Shown here one piece after another: positions 53,101-60,980 of a stretch of 64,000 bases of DNA. Position numbers and translations under genes: made by a program. Source of the stretch: Chitinispirillaceae bacterium (GTDB taxonomy: Bacteria > Fibrobacterota > Chitinivibrionia > Chitinivibrionales > Chitinispirillaceae); contig JAFGIW010000157.1 of the NCBI GenBank assembly GCA_016929415.1, positions 62,001 through 126,000 on the forward strand, read 5' to 3'. Every line of letters begins with the position of its first letter. The first letter of the stretch is position 1. The notes below the pieces were generated by a model, which made no database searches, had not been told where the DNA came from, and worked only from the letters and a program-made list of their open reading frames with translations.

Positions 53101-53310
53101 ACGCCTACCAATGATAATCCTATTGCGGCACATACGTTTAACACGAATGAACCTGCGATGCTGGTGCGGGATTCTAAAATTCCCGGGATGGACGGACCCT
53201 ACTATGTGCGTGCGGAGGGAACCACCATGTACTGGGTTGCTTTTTCGGGTAAATATGCTATCACATGGAAAGATGGGACCACCGAATTTCCGGATTGGAC
53301 TTCACCATGA
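50146..53310 (+). CDS. Large surface lipoprotein with cadherin-like, PKD-like and DUF5011-type domains
   Basis: 1054 residues from the ATG at 50146, behind GGGAG. The lipobox region 'LLSLLCTGGSTEIGN' has the STEIGN start seen in Fibrobacter TIGR02147-linked lipoproteins. A carboxypeptidase-regulatory-like domain (about 35-125) is followed by a cadherin/Ig-like domain (about 205-300) and a PKD-like domain ('YRFSWGDGDTTGWQ', about 330). Then come six DUF5011-like modules (about 390-915), arranged in an alternating A-B-A-B order and closing with two modules of the 'PDTV...FDPGATAIDNKDGDITDRIVVTG' form. The C-terminal domain (about 920-1054) is unfamiliar. Likely a cell-surface adhesin or stalk. 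Confidence 0.78.
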   Translation: MKTHDTIFRALLAVVPLLSLLCTGGSTEIGNARAMVTGSITDNGREVDSAQVQLVAEDYIPGKAAAGKVFSTLTGCHGNYRFENVPLGTYYLNAKGYGKMLLRGPIEIERSEEDLATDALKETSRLTMGIPANSTVNVVFLQGTTLSWSIESDTAILDSVPPGAITVVAFTQSGAVPEHLTPENSLQIKVDLQPAEAAVAALDNAPPRILSTAADLDQVVRRIDTVNIFTVRATDPEGAALHFSLVSGPAGMSIDSSNGVVRWTAGNSLPGGVYTAEVRVSDENGASRTVQVTVRVVERTFQISLASSGSFETGTTGRPYLFQVSAPFPDTVNAYRFSWGDGDTTGWQAASEAVHSWKSPGSFAVRFQMQLETDASISSWSEPLTMVIAHSKDTIPPVLTLLGPDTICILDSISNDVMVRLFRETGYIAIDDQDGDITERVSVSIEKGWNSITVHYSVQDASGNIGRYFRRIDIFTHSFSDVSIDLALPDSIIQIPVSTGRWVEPGFTATDLRIGDVTSDVVVDSSDLIKNLNNNMPGIYYVMYTLSFSEAENVAIQRIRTVQVVGDSADIIPPVITLNGPVMIYYLDTLSIDIIARTFREPGYTAADDRDGDITSKVMAQLDTLPPANHVPSIAYTVSDNAGNAADTVFRWFFKAGESNSTGMIIDLAESDTLIRIPVSSGKWIEPGYTASDSSEGDVTSKVVVDSSDLVANLKNPGVYYVVYSVRKGEAMELRKIRAVEVFQDAIVESVPPVITLMGPNPDTVLVGSDTGYFDPGATAIDNKDGDITDRIVVTGYVKMWIVGKYELRYFVTDIDSNPTTATRTVYVVDSASIGSAPVIILLGDNPDTVSLWMSPDDTVYHDPGVTAYDAQDGDLSSQLVVTGSVNVNFPGEYTLTYFVRDADSNETTATRTVLVSTWTNDPDMLIKYQVPVDTPMPTYGPMFFYSFSVDGEGPDLSTLTSMELWWPESTSDTILHFHVNGDLSTPTNDNPIAAHTFNTNEPAMLVRDSKIPGMDGPYYVRAEGTTMYWVAFSGKYAITWKDGTTEFPDWTSP

Positions 53311-53456
53311 TGGTTGCGTCAATTCAATTTCATATAAAATGCAGTCTCTTGTATCGTTACCTTGTCATCTGCCGCTATCGCAAGGCGTCTTTCTTTTCAT
53401 CCAAAAAGCTGGGACAAGGGTATCAGATCCGCTCGCGACGGACTGAAGCGGGTAGC

Positions 53457-53496
53457 GAACGACGCGGCTGAGGCCGCGCCGTTCCCTGCATTTTTT
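53457..53496 (+). terminator. Intrinsic terminator after the large lipoprotein gene
   Basis: GAACGACGCGGC (53457-53468) pairs with GCCGCGCCGTTC (53473-53484) with one mismatch and a TGAG loop. TTTTTT begins at 53491. It separates convergent genes. Confidence 0.75.
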
Positions 53497-53515
53497 CCAT
53501 TACACCGCCGCATCA

Positions 53516-55039
53516 TCACAGTATCCCCATCTCCACCGCGATCGCCCGCAGCTCGTCGTTGTCGCGGTGAAGCTGCAGGGCTCTTCGCACCGGTTCGATC
53601 AGTTGGTCGACGGCATTCGCCGCTTTCGCCGCTTCGTACCAGTTCACGATGATATCGACGTTATCTTGGCCGATACGGTTTGCCGCGGCGAACAGGTTGC
53701 AGGCTTCATCATAATTCTTTTTGTAAAATGCAGCGATGGCCAGTCCTTCGTAGGCAAGGCTGTTTCCGTCATACCGGAGCAAAATCTTCTGGAATGCATC
53801 CATGGCGTCGTCGTAGGCGCCAACCTGCAGGAGCGACACCGCCCGGTCGATCTGCGCGCTGCGTTCAAGCGCCGCCTTTTCCCCGTTTTCCGCCGGAGAG
53901 AGACGGCCCAGCAGTGCGCGGAAGCGCTGCTCCGCAACGGCTGCGGCGTTTTCCCAGGTGTGAACGGAGCGGATGGTTACTCCCGCTTTCCGGCCGCGTC
54001 GCCGCGCTTTCTCCTTATTGTCAAAAACATAGCGCAGTACCGAGCGGAGATGGCCGGTATCGGGGACGAGCCAGAAGGGATAATCGACGGTAACGAGGTC
54101 GCTGACCTGTTTCGATTTCATGGCTTCGAGCGAGCACTTGACGAAATAACCGCCCTCCGGCTCGACAAAGTCCAGGCATGCGCCGCCGCCGGTGACGATG
54201 ACCGGCAGACCGCATGCCATCGCTTCCGCAATGGGAAGCCCGTATCCTTCGGCGCGGTAGGGGTGGACGTAGCAGTCGCATGACGTATACAGGCCGGGGA
54301 GTTGTTCGTGGGGGATGCAGTCTGATGTGTAGACCATCCGGGCGATATCATCGCGCGCGGCAAGCTCGCGCACCTTCGCCGACATCCCTTTCCCGTAAAC
54401 ATTGGAGTCTTTAATGACAAGACAGACGGGTTCATCCGCCTTGAATTCGCTTAAATAGGCATTGATAAGAAGGTCGGTGCCTTTACGGGTAGTGACGCCG
54501 CCGTTGAACAGAAAACGATACCGGTCGCCGGATGCCTGCCGCACCCAGGGCGCGGGCGGGGCGTCGGGGTTGAAACAGAGCGGGTCGATGCCGTTGGGGA
54601 CGACTTTTACCTTGTCGGCGGGGATGCCCGACCGCTCATAGCAGACTTTGAGGAAACGGCTGTAGACCCATACCTCATCCACCGTTTCGGCAATTGCCTT
54701 GCACCAGGTAACCGGCAGGCTTCCATATTCCCATGGCTGCATGAGGATGAATTTTCCCGATGGCGGCCTGCTGAAATCGGGCGGCCAGCGGTGGCGGATG
54801 TGGATATCCGCGTCGCGATGCGGTTCGCGGAGCAGGGCGGTTAACGGCAGATATTTTGATGCAGCATCGGGAGTGAACAGATCAGGTTCATAGGCGATAT
54901 GCCGTAGCGCAAGGTGCGGGAATTTGATCAGCTCGGTCATCAGTTCGCGGTTCACCATGCCGAGGCTGTGGTGGACGAAAAGCGAACCTTCCCAGTTGAT
55001 TTTAATGATGCCGTCATCGGGAAGTTGTTGAGCGCACAT
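53516..55039 (-). CDS. GT4-type glycosyltransferase with C-terminal TPR-like region
   Basis: 507 residues. The glycosyltransferase part (about 1-375) has 'VDEVWVYSRFLKVCYERSGIPADKVKVVPNGID' and the donor-site 'HPYRAEGYGLPIAEAMACGLPVI', which fits the EX7E motif of GT-B family 4 enzymes. About residues 385-500 are TPR-like helices ('YDDAMDAFQKILLRYDGNSLAYEGLAIAAFYKKNYDEACNLF'). The start at 55039 has no ribosome-binding site; TATATT lies close upstream, so the message may be nearly leaderless. Cytoplasmic, probably modifying a surface polysaccharide or glycoprotein. Sugar and acceptor are unknown. Confidence 0.85.
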   Translation of the reverse strand: MCAQQLPDDGIIKINWEGSLFVHHSLGMVNRELMTELIKFPHLALRHIAYEPDLFTPDAASKYLPLTALLREPHRDADIHIRHRWPPDFSRPPSGKFILMQPWEYGSLPVTWCKAIAETVDEVWVYSRFLKVCYERSGIPADKVKVVPNGIDPLCFNPDAPPAPWVRQASGDRYRFLFNGGVTTRKGTDLLINAYLSEFKADEPVCLVIKDSNVYGKGMSAKVRELAARDDIARMVYTSDCIPHEQLPGLYTSCDCYVHPYRAEGYGLPIAEAMACGLPVIVTGGGACLDFVEPEGGYFVKCSLEAMKSKQVSDLVTVDYPFWLVPDTGHLRSVLRYVFDNKEKARRRGRKAGVTIRSVHTWENAAAVAEQRFRALLGRLSPAENGEKAALERSAQIDRAVSLLQVGAYDDAMDAFQKILLRYDGNSLAYEGLAIAAFYKKNYDEACNLFAAANRIGQDNVDIIVNWYEAAKAANAVDQLIEPVRRALQLHRDNDELRAIAVEMGIL

Positions 55040-55086
55040 GGTATATAAAATATATCAGGTACGACGGCGTAACGGTTCTCTGGGGA

Positions 55087-55450
55087 TTATCGGGAGTGAA
55101 TGGGGCGGATCAGTATCATCGCTCCCGGCGAGACCCTAGTTACCATCCGCCCTGACAGAATGAAGCAGCCGGAAGCGTTGCCTGAACGGCCAATACTATA
55201 AACAGCAAGAAAGGCATCCTCGGCCGGGTGCCTGTGCGGGGTACGGTCGATCGAAACACCGCCGGTGGAAGAGGGCGGACGGACATAGCAGTATAACCGG
55301 CAATCGGCTTGAGGCCATACCTGAGGCATCAATAATGGCATTACTGGAGACGCGGCCGTAATCAATACAGACGGCAAACTGTCCGTATGCCGCAGTGATT
55401 GTTCCGATGCAGAGATGCATCGAGAGAATGTGCTGCAACCGTTGTTTCAT
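55087..55450 (-). pseudogene. Decayed, internally deleted tandem copy of the gene at 55462-56535
   Basis: Reading the minus strand from an ATG at 55448-55450 gives a signal peptide and about 50 residues parallel to the neighbour's N-terminus, including '(I/V)DASGMASS' against 'VDASAMASS'. The frame then shifts. In another frame 'DCRLYCYVRPPSSTGGVS' and 'CFILSGRMVT' match the neighbour's C-terminal 'DCRLYHYLRTTVSAGG' and 'CFDLSGRIVT', ending with TAA at 55087. About 220 residues of the middle are missing at the junction near 55310. It is 12 bp downstream of the intact copy. The products listed as ORFs 55087-55377 and 55196-55561 are fragments of this one pseudogene. Confidence 0.82.
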
Positions 55451-55461
55451 GGGCTGTTGCA

Positions 55462-56535
55462 TCAGGGAAACGCGGTTCCGTCGCGGCGGGGTGTGCGGCG
55501 GACCAGGAGTTTCATCATAGGGCCGGTTGTCGTTACGATCCTGCCCGACAGGTCGAAGCAATCGGTCGTCGTACGGGGGCGGTTGTCGTTGATGCTCAGC
55601 ACGGCCCCCACCTCGCTTTGGCGAACGCTATAGGTTTTTCCGCCTTGCGCCGAGCCGCCGGCGGAGACCGTGGTGCGCAGATAATGGTAGAGCCGGCAGT
55701 CGACGCTGTCCCGCTCTTCACTCACCGTGAAATAGGCGTCGGCGTTTCTGCTCCAGCAGAGCGCCTCGCCGCACGGTTCCATCCGATAGGTTGCCCTGGC
55801 CGGGGCGCGCTTCATGGCATCGGCGAAACTTTCTCCGGTCGCGCGTTTCCAGTAGTAAATTCGTACGTAGTCTTTGATGAGAATCTCATCGCCCGACGGG
55901 GATATGTCGGCGGCGGTGATGTTTTTAAACGGGAGTGAATCGAGGAGTTCGAGCGTGTCGATGGATGAGGTCGGCTGCGGATAGGTGGCGCGGTAGACCT
56001 TCCCGTTCTGTTCCTTTGAGATGACGTAGTAATCCCGCGTCAACGGATCGAGAAACATCGCCTCGGCGTTCCTGATTTTATCGGGACAGACGTAGTCGAG
56101 CCGGTCGATCGTTTTGATCGTATCGACGACGCTATCACCCCTGTACATGGCGAGCGGTTCCTCGAAACGGTAGACGGACTTGGTCACCCATTGCGTGTCG
56201 TTGTCGCCGATGTCGCCGACGTAGAGATAGGTTTTTGCCGGGTCGGGTCCGGGACCGGATGCCATGTCTTCCCAGTTACGCTGCCATTTCGTTTTGAGAT
56301 AATAGGCGGCGACAAGTTTACCTTGGCTGTCCAATGCATAAATTTTATTGTTGTCGCTGTGGCCGTTGCACGCCCAGACAATGCCGTCCTGCAGTTTGCT
56401 CGACGCCATGGCGGAAGCGTCAACGAGTGCCGGTACGGTGACGATTCCGGAATCGACCAATACGCCGAATTTTGCGGAGCCGTAAGTCAGTACGGAAAAA
56501 AGAAGAATGATAAAGAAAACCCTCGCCTTTTTCAT
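55462..56535 (-). CDS. Secreted propeller-like protein with short T9SS-like C-terminus
   Basis: 357 residues with a signal peptide (about 1-20). The mature part is beta-rich with 'GIVWACNGHSDNNKIYALDSQGKL', 'WEDMASGPGPDP' and 'YLYVGDIGDNDTQ'. The W-E-D-(M/I)-A plus 'GDIGDN' pattern is found in secreted esterase-like/phytase-like propellers. The C-terminus 'TTDCFDLSGRIVTTTGPMMKLLVRR' resembles the start of a T9SS sorting domain ('YDLSGRxV') but stops early, so export may differ or the tail is truncated. A decayed tandem copy lies directly downstream. Biological substrate unknown. Confidence 0.68.
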   Translation of the reverse strand: MKKARVFFIILLFSVLTYGSAKFGVLVDSGIVTVPALVDASAMASSKLQDGIVWACNGHSDNNKIYALDSQGKLVAAYYLKTKWQRNWEDMASGPGPDPAKTYLYVGDIGDNDTQWVTKSVYRFEEPLAMYRGDSVVDTIKTIDRLDYVCPDKIRNAEAMFLDPLTRDYYVISKEQNGKVYRATYPQPTSSIDTLELLDSLPFKNITAADISPSGDEILIKDYVRIYYWKRATGESFADAMKRAPARATYRMEPCGEALCWSRNADAYFTVSEERDSVDCRLYHYLRTTVSAGGSAQGGKTYSVRQSEVGAVLSINDNRPRTTTDCFDLSGRIVTTTGPMMKLLVRRTPRRDGTAFP

Positions 56536-57141
56536 GCTGCCCTTCAGTCAAATCCCCTTACTAATAAATATAGGGTACTTCATCAAACCGTGCAATGCAT
56601 TGTTACTCGACATGTATTCATTTGTACCCATTCGCAGGGAATGCCGCTTTGGGGGGCGTAAAAACAACAGGCTGTGAAGGAAGCGGTGTATCGTACTTAT
56701 CGTACTGTCGACGAGACGTTATACATACGTCGCAATGCGCGCCGCCGACATTTACGTACTTTTCCGCAATCCCCAGTTGCGGTAGGCTATTACCGCCAGC
56801 CATTTACACTGATTGAGGATCCTGGCAATCCGCCCGATTCGTTGCCGCAGCGGCGAAAGTTTTCCGTCGACGGTTGGAATGGCTGCCGTATGGGGCGCAG
56901 GATCGATTCCCGATTCGGCAAGGAGCATGCCCGCAATGTGGATGGTATCGCATCTTCGATTTCGAGGATCCGGATGCCGGAAAGGGGGTCGGTGGGGGTA
57001 AGAGGGGGAGACAAAGGGTGTCCTTTCGGTTGATATGCTGTTCGGAGGTTGCTGGAATGAACCTGTATTGTTCGCGGCATCAATTGTACAAAATAATGCA
57101 TCAAATGCGGGAGGCTCAAGTTGCGGACATGCCGCAGATAC
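56536..57141. other. 606-bp region without a supported gene
   Basis: ORFs on both strands are short and lack ribosome-binding sites. On the minus strand a 60-codon open stretch (about 56750-56960, containing 'GIDPAPHTAAIPTVDG') has codon use like the flanking genes but no recognisable family. It may be the remains of a lost gene. A promoter for the 55462 gene must lie in the left part, but I could not define it. Confidence 0.4.
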
Positions 57142-58869
57142 TTATCGGGTGGTGAGCACTCTGCCGCTTGTGGCCACTCCCTCGTCGTTGCATTTCACGA
57201 GAAGTATTCTGTTACCGCACATTACTTCCGGCGGCATTTCCACCAAAGCACCCTGTGCGGTGAAACGCATAACGGTTCGTCCGGTCGGTTCGTAGAGCTC
57301 GAGCCGCACCTTCCTGCCCGCAAACTCACGCGGCAGCCGGAGCATCGTTCCCGAAATTTCGAAGACGCCTTGTACGCCTTGTGGTGCGACGCGCTTTCCC
57401 GCGGGGGGCAAAGAGGGCGCAGCTTCGACAACAGGGGTTGGCGCGAAAGCGTTCCTGAAGAGTCCCAACGTGTGGATCGCCGGACATCCCTTGCCTCCGG
57501 TGATGCGCAGACGTACCCGGGTGGCGGTAATTGCGTCTAACCTGAGCAGCCGTTTGTAACCGATGCTCTGTTTATTTGCGGAAACGCTGTTCCATTTTCC
57601 GTTATAGTATGCGTCAAAAGACCACCGGGTGATTCGGTGGCCGAGTTCGATCCTTTCCTGTATCATTGCGCAATCGAAGGTCGCGGGTGATCCGAGGTCG
57701 AACAGCAGCGTATCGGTTGAATAGCCGTCTGATGCGGCGTAGTACGTGCTTTCGCTCGAGTCGATCATATTCGACGGATCGAACGATTCTCCCCTCCCAT
57801 GCAGCGCGGTGACCGTCGCCCCGGCCGCCAGGTTGGCGGCAAACGTGCCCCGTATCCATCCTCCCAGGCTGTCGAGGCGGGTGGAATCAATCGCGTGGAT
57901 ACGCCCGCGCGTGTCGGGCGGCAGATTAAGCAGAAGCACGCAGTTACGGCCGACCGAACCGAAATAGATCGTGTTCCAGAGGGTTGCGACTGTTTTAACC
58001 TGGGAATTTTCCGCAGCGTGAAAATACCAGCCCGGCCGTATCGACACATCGCACTCCGCCGGTACGAACGAGGTGCCGTTTGCCTGACCGGTTGGAAGGG
58101 TCGTCAGGTTCTCCTCATCGATCACGCTGCGGTCGATGGTCGACCAGCACGGATCTCCCGCTACGCCGTCCTCGTTGCCGATCCAGCGACCGTCAACATA
58201 GGGCGATGCTTTCTTAGCGCCAAAGATAAAGCAATCGGGTTGGATCGCCTTGATCGTGTCGGCCCATCGTTTGAAATCGAATGCCATCTGGTCCCCGGCG
58301 CCGTCCCACCAGATCTCATGTATCGGGCCGTAACCGGTAAGGAGTTCCTTAAGCTGGTTGGCGTAAAAAGTGTTGTAGGCCGTTGTTCCATAGGAGGACT
58401 CATGCCGGTCCCACGGCGAGAGATAGAGCCCGGCCTTGACGCCGTATTTTTTACAGGCGTCGGTAAACTCCCCGACCACGTCTCCCGCGCCGTTTTTCCA
58501 CGGGCTTGCGGCGATGTCGTAACCGGTATGCTCGCTCGGCCAGAGGCAGAACCCGTCGTGGTGCTTTACGGTAAGAATCGCGCAGGCAAACCCGGCGTTT
58601 TTCACGGTCCTGATCCATTGTTCGCAATCGAGCGCTGTTGGGTTGAACTGTGACGGTTTATCGGTCCCGTCGCCCCACTCGTTACCGGTAAAGGTGTTCA
58701 TATTGAAATGGAGGAACACCGTGACTTCACGATGATACCACTCGATCTGTTTTGCATTGGGCACAGGGCCGAGGGGAGAGGGGGGCTGACCCGACGAACG
58801 TATCGGTATCGGAATAAGAAGAATCGCCATGAAAAGTTTTTTACAGGCATTGCAGAGATTCATGCTCAT
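57142..58869 (-). CDS. Secreted GH29 alpha-L-fucosidase with F5/8C-type module and C-terminal sorting-like domain
   Basis: 575 residues. A signal peptide (about 8-27) leads to a GH29 catalytic domain (about 35-340): 'WYHREVTVFLHFNMNTFTG', 'AILTVKHHDGFCLWPS' (about 100-115), 'AGLYLSPWDRHE' (about 148) and 'EIWWDGAGDQ' (about 187), where Asp in WWD is the expected nucleophile. It removes alpha-L-fucose from glycans. An F5/8C (CBM32-like) module covers about 365-480 ('SSESTYYAASDGYSTDTLLFDLGSPATFDC'). The end ('RKVRLELYEPTGRTVM...MCGNRILLVK') looks like a T9SS-type domain. Probably secreted, acting on algal or plant fucosylated polysaccharide. Confidence 0.88.
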   Translation of the reverse strand: MSMNLCNACKKLFMAILLIPIPIRSSGQPPSPLGPVPNAKQIEWYHREVTVFLHFNMNTFTGNEWGDGTDKPSQFNPTALDCEQWIRTVKNAGFACAILTVKHHDGFCLWPSEHTGYDIAASPWKNGAGDVVGEFTDACKKYGVKAGLYLSPWDRHESSYGTTAYNTFYANQLKELLTGYGPIHEIWWDGAGDQMAFDFKRWADTIKAIQPDCFIFGAKKASPYVDGRWIGNEDGVAGDPCWSTIDRSVIDEENLTTLPTGQANGTSFVPAECDVSIRPGWYFHAAENSQVKTVATLWNTIYFGSVGRNCVLLLNLPPDTRGRIHAIDSTRLDSLGGWIRGTFAANLAAGATVTALHGRGESFDPSNMIDSSESTYYAASDGYSTDTLLFDLGSPATFDCAMIQERIELGHRITRWSFDAYYNGKWNSVSANKQSIGYKRLLRLDAITATRVRLRITGGKGCPAIHTLGLFRNAFAPTPVVEAAPSLPPAGKRVAPQGVQGVFEISGTMLRLPREFAGRKVRLELYEPTGRTVMRFTAQGALVEMPPEVMCGNRILLVKCNDEGVATSGRVLTTR

Positions 58870-59000
58870 AATATACCAAAAGCGAGGAGGGAGGGCTGAT
58901 TTTGTGCTTTTGGCAGGCAGGCTGGGTGGATCTTACGGTATCCGGGACCGCTTCCCGCAGCCTGGCCCCGGATAGAAATCAGTTGTGCCGCTCCCATGTT

Positions 59001-59006
59001 TATAAT
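59001..59006 (+). promoter_or_regulatory. -10 box of the MNT-HEPN fusion gene
   Basis: A perfect TATAAT ending 34 bp before the ATG, with a CGGAGAC ribosome-binding site between them. No good -35 box is visible at the expected distance. Confidence 0.4.
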
Positions 59007-59040
59007 ATTTTGAAAGCGACCCTCATCCGGAGACGGTACC

Positions 59041-59769
59041 ATGACCGAGGATCTTAAAAAATTGATCCTGAAAGCCGCCGACATACTTCAATCCTACGGA
59101 GCGACCGAAGTCTTTTTTTTCGGTTCGGTGGCAAAGGTCGCCGATACCGAGGATCGCCCCATTGATCTGGCGGTTTCCGGCCTGCCGCCCGAGATTTTTT
59201 ATCAGGCGATGGGAAGCGTTCTCAGTGCCATGAAGCGCAGATGCAATCTTGTGGATCTTGACGAGAAAAATCCCTACGTTGATTATCTGAAATCACACGG
59301 GAAACTTCAGCCCGATCTCTTTTCAAGGATTCGAAACGAACTGCAGCAGCTTCATCAAATGCTCGACCGGTATGGTGCGCTGATCGACAAGGTGAGAAAA
59401 GCGGAACCTTCGCCGGTCGAAGTGATTGCACTGGCGGGTGTCCTGCAGCTGCTTTACAGCGGAATCGATAAGATATTCACGCTCATTGCAGCGGGCTATG
59501 GCGGCGGTTTCAGGAAAGGATGTTCGTGCGCGGCCGAGGCGCTCGAGCGGATGGTCATGCCCGCCCCCGGACGGTCGGCGGTCATAAGTAAAGTACTGAT
59601 GGAACAGTTGCGGCCCTATATAAGCTTCCGGCAGGTGTTCTGTTATACCTATTCCTACGACCTGGGCTGGGCAAAAATGCGCAATCTTGTCCTTGAAGCC
59701 GAGGAGATCCTTCTCCTTTTCGAAGCGGAACTCAACTGCTTCATGGAGAATCACGCTGCATCGGGGTGA
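59041..59769 (+). CDS. Fused minimal nucleotidyltransferase (MNT)-HEPN protein with both active-site motifs altered
   Basis: 242 residues behind CGGAGAC. The N-terminal nucleotidyltransferase domain (about 15-75) has 'VFFFGSVAKVADTEDRPIDLAV'. The MntA motif GSX10DXD reads GSX10PXD here (G28, S29, P40, D42), so the first metal-binding Asp is Pro. The C-terminal HEPN domain (about 110-235) has 'VIALAGVLQLLYSGIDKIF'. The HepT RNase motif RX4HXY reads RX4YXY ('RQVFCYTY', residues 197-204), so the His is Tyr. MNT antitoxins normally AMPylate their HEPN RNase partner as a separate protein. One polypeptide with both sites changed suggests a domesticated or regulatory derivative. It is a single-gene unit. 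Confidence 0.75.
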   Translation: MTEDLKKLILKAADILQSYGATEVFFFGSVAKVADTEDRPIDLAVSGLPPEIFYQAMGSVLSAMKRRCNLVDLDEKNPYVDYLKSHGKLQPDLFSRIRNELQQLHQMLDRYGALIDKVRKAEPSPVEVIALAGVLQLLYSGIDKIFTLIAAGYGGGFRKGCSCAAEALERMVMPAPGRSAVISKVLMEQLRPYISFRQVFCYTYSYDLGWAKMRNLVLEAEEILLLFEAELNCFMENHAASG

Positions 59770-59838
59770 CCGTTTTTCACTCCGGCGTAAAAGAGGCTTC
59801 ATCCATGCAGTGGAAAGTTGCCGTGTGCGGCCCCCTCG

Positions 59839-60954
59839 CTACTCGATCGTCGAATTGGTGATCTCGCATTGCGTGTCATCGTGCATTGAAATTCCCGGCT
59901 TGACATGCCACGATCCGCCGATGTTGTTCCGGATGACCGAGTTGTCGATGCGTATGTTTCCTGAATGGTCGTTGGTGACGAAGAAGATCGCAGCGCCGTA
60001 GGCGTTGACCTCGTTTTTCTCGATAAGGGTGCCGTAAATCGAGAGTGTCATGGTATTGCCGTCGTTGTAAACGGCCCCGCCGCTGCCCCCTCCGGGCGTC
60101 CCGCTCTGCGCGGGGTTGCCGCCATGACCGATCGCGCGGTTGTGGGAAAAAAGGCAGTTGATGATCGTCCACGAGACACCGATGCTGCCGATGCCGCCGC
60201 CGTTCGCACCGACATTCCCGAATCCTTCCGCGCCGCCGAAGGTACTGTTGACGACGTAGACCGGGTTGCCGTTGTACTGGCTGAAGACCCTGACCGCCGC
60301 TCCGCCCACATCGGGCCCTTCCTCGGCGCAGACATTGTTGAAAAACCGGCAGTTGACAATTTTGAACCTTCCTCCCCGCACCCAGATCGCGCCGCCGCCG
60401 TCATACTCACTCTCGTTTTTCGAGTTGCCGTCAATAAAGGTGAGGTTCTGGACGGTCAGACGCGGGTGGTCCTGGTCCTGGCAGTGCGGCGTGGTCCAGT
60501 GCTGGTTTTCATCGCAGGTGTTCATGTACAGGATGCGTGTCCTTCCGCCGCCGCTGAGCGTCACCAGTCCGCCGCCGTCGATGACGATGTCGGGGTCTGC
60601 GTCGTTGAAGACCTTCGCGGGACGGTTGAGCGTAATGGTAAACGGTTCCGTGCCGCCGTTAAAAACGATCGAGCCTCCCTGCGCCACCGCGGCGATGAAG
60701 GAATCCGCCGAGCAGCTTCGCGGGGTTCCGGTGCCGATGACGTGGTCGGGATTCGAGATATCTTCCAATCCTGCCGCGGCGGGAATGGGGGAGTCGCCGT
60801 CGGGATTCCCGGCGGGCGGGCCGTCGAGCGGATTGGTGAGGGGATTGCGGATATCGATATTGTCAAGTGGTACGCTTACAAACCGGCAGGCGGTCATCGT
60901 GCCGGCAAGCAGCAGGAGTGACGCGAGAACTGCTTCACTGCAATGTTGGTGCAT
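59839..60954 (-). CDS. Predicted lipoprotein with right-handed parallel beta-helix
   Basis: 371 residues from the ATG at 60952-60954; the ORF can extend to a TTG overlapping the previous stop. The signal sequence ends 'LAGTMTAC', a lipobox-like site. After a Pro/Gly-rich linker (about 30-75), a beta-helix follows ('FTITLNRPAKVFNDADPDIVIDGGGLVTLSGGG', then repeated coils such as 'RFKIVNCRFFNNVCAEEGPDVGGAAVRV' and 'SWTIINCLFSHNRAIGHGG'), typical of PbH1 polysaccharide-binding or -cleaving proteins. It follows the EEP gene on the same strand. No catalytic residues can be assigned. Confidence 0.75.
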   Translation of the reverse strand: MHQHCSEAVLASLLLLAGTMTACRFVSVPLDNIDIRNPLTNPLDGPPAGNPDGDSPIPAAAGLEDISNPDHVIGTGTPRSCSADSFIAAVAQGGSIVFNGGTEPFTITLNRPAKVFNDADPDIVIDGGGLVTLSGGGRTRILYMNTCDENQHWTTPHCQDQDHPRLTVQNLTFIDGNSKNESEYDGGGAIWVRGGRFKIVNCRFFNNVCAEEGPDVGGAAVRVFSQYNGNPVYVVNSTFGGAEGFGNVGANGGGIGSIGVSWTIINCLFSHNRAIGHGGNPAQSGTPGGGSGGAVYNDGNTMTLSIYGTLIEKNEVNAYGAAIFFVTNDHSGNIRIDNSVIRNNIGGSWHVKPGISMHDDTQCEITNSTIE

Positions 60955-60980
60955 GGCTGCTCTTCGTTTGAATGGCCTGG

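Noticed and set aside
53311-53456. Short plus-strand ORFs after the large lipoprotein gene
   Set aside because: They run into the terminator hairpin and show no start signals.
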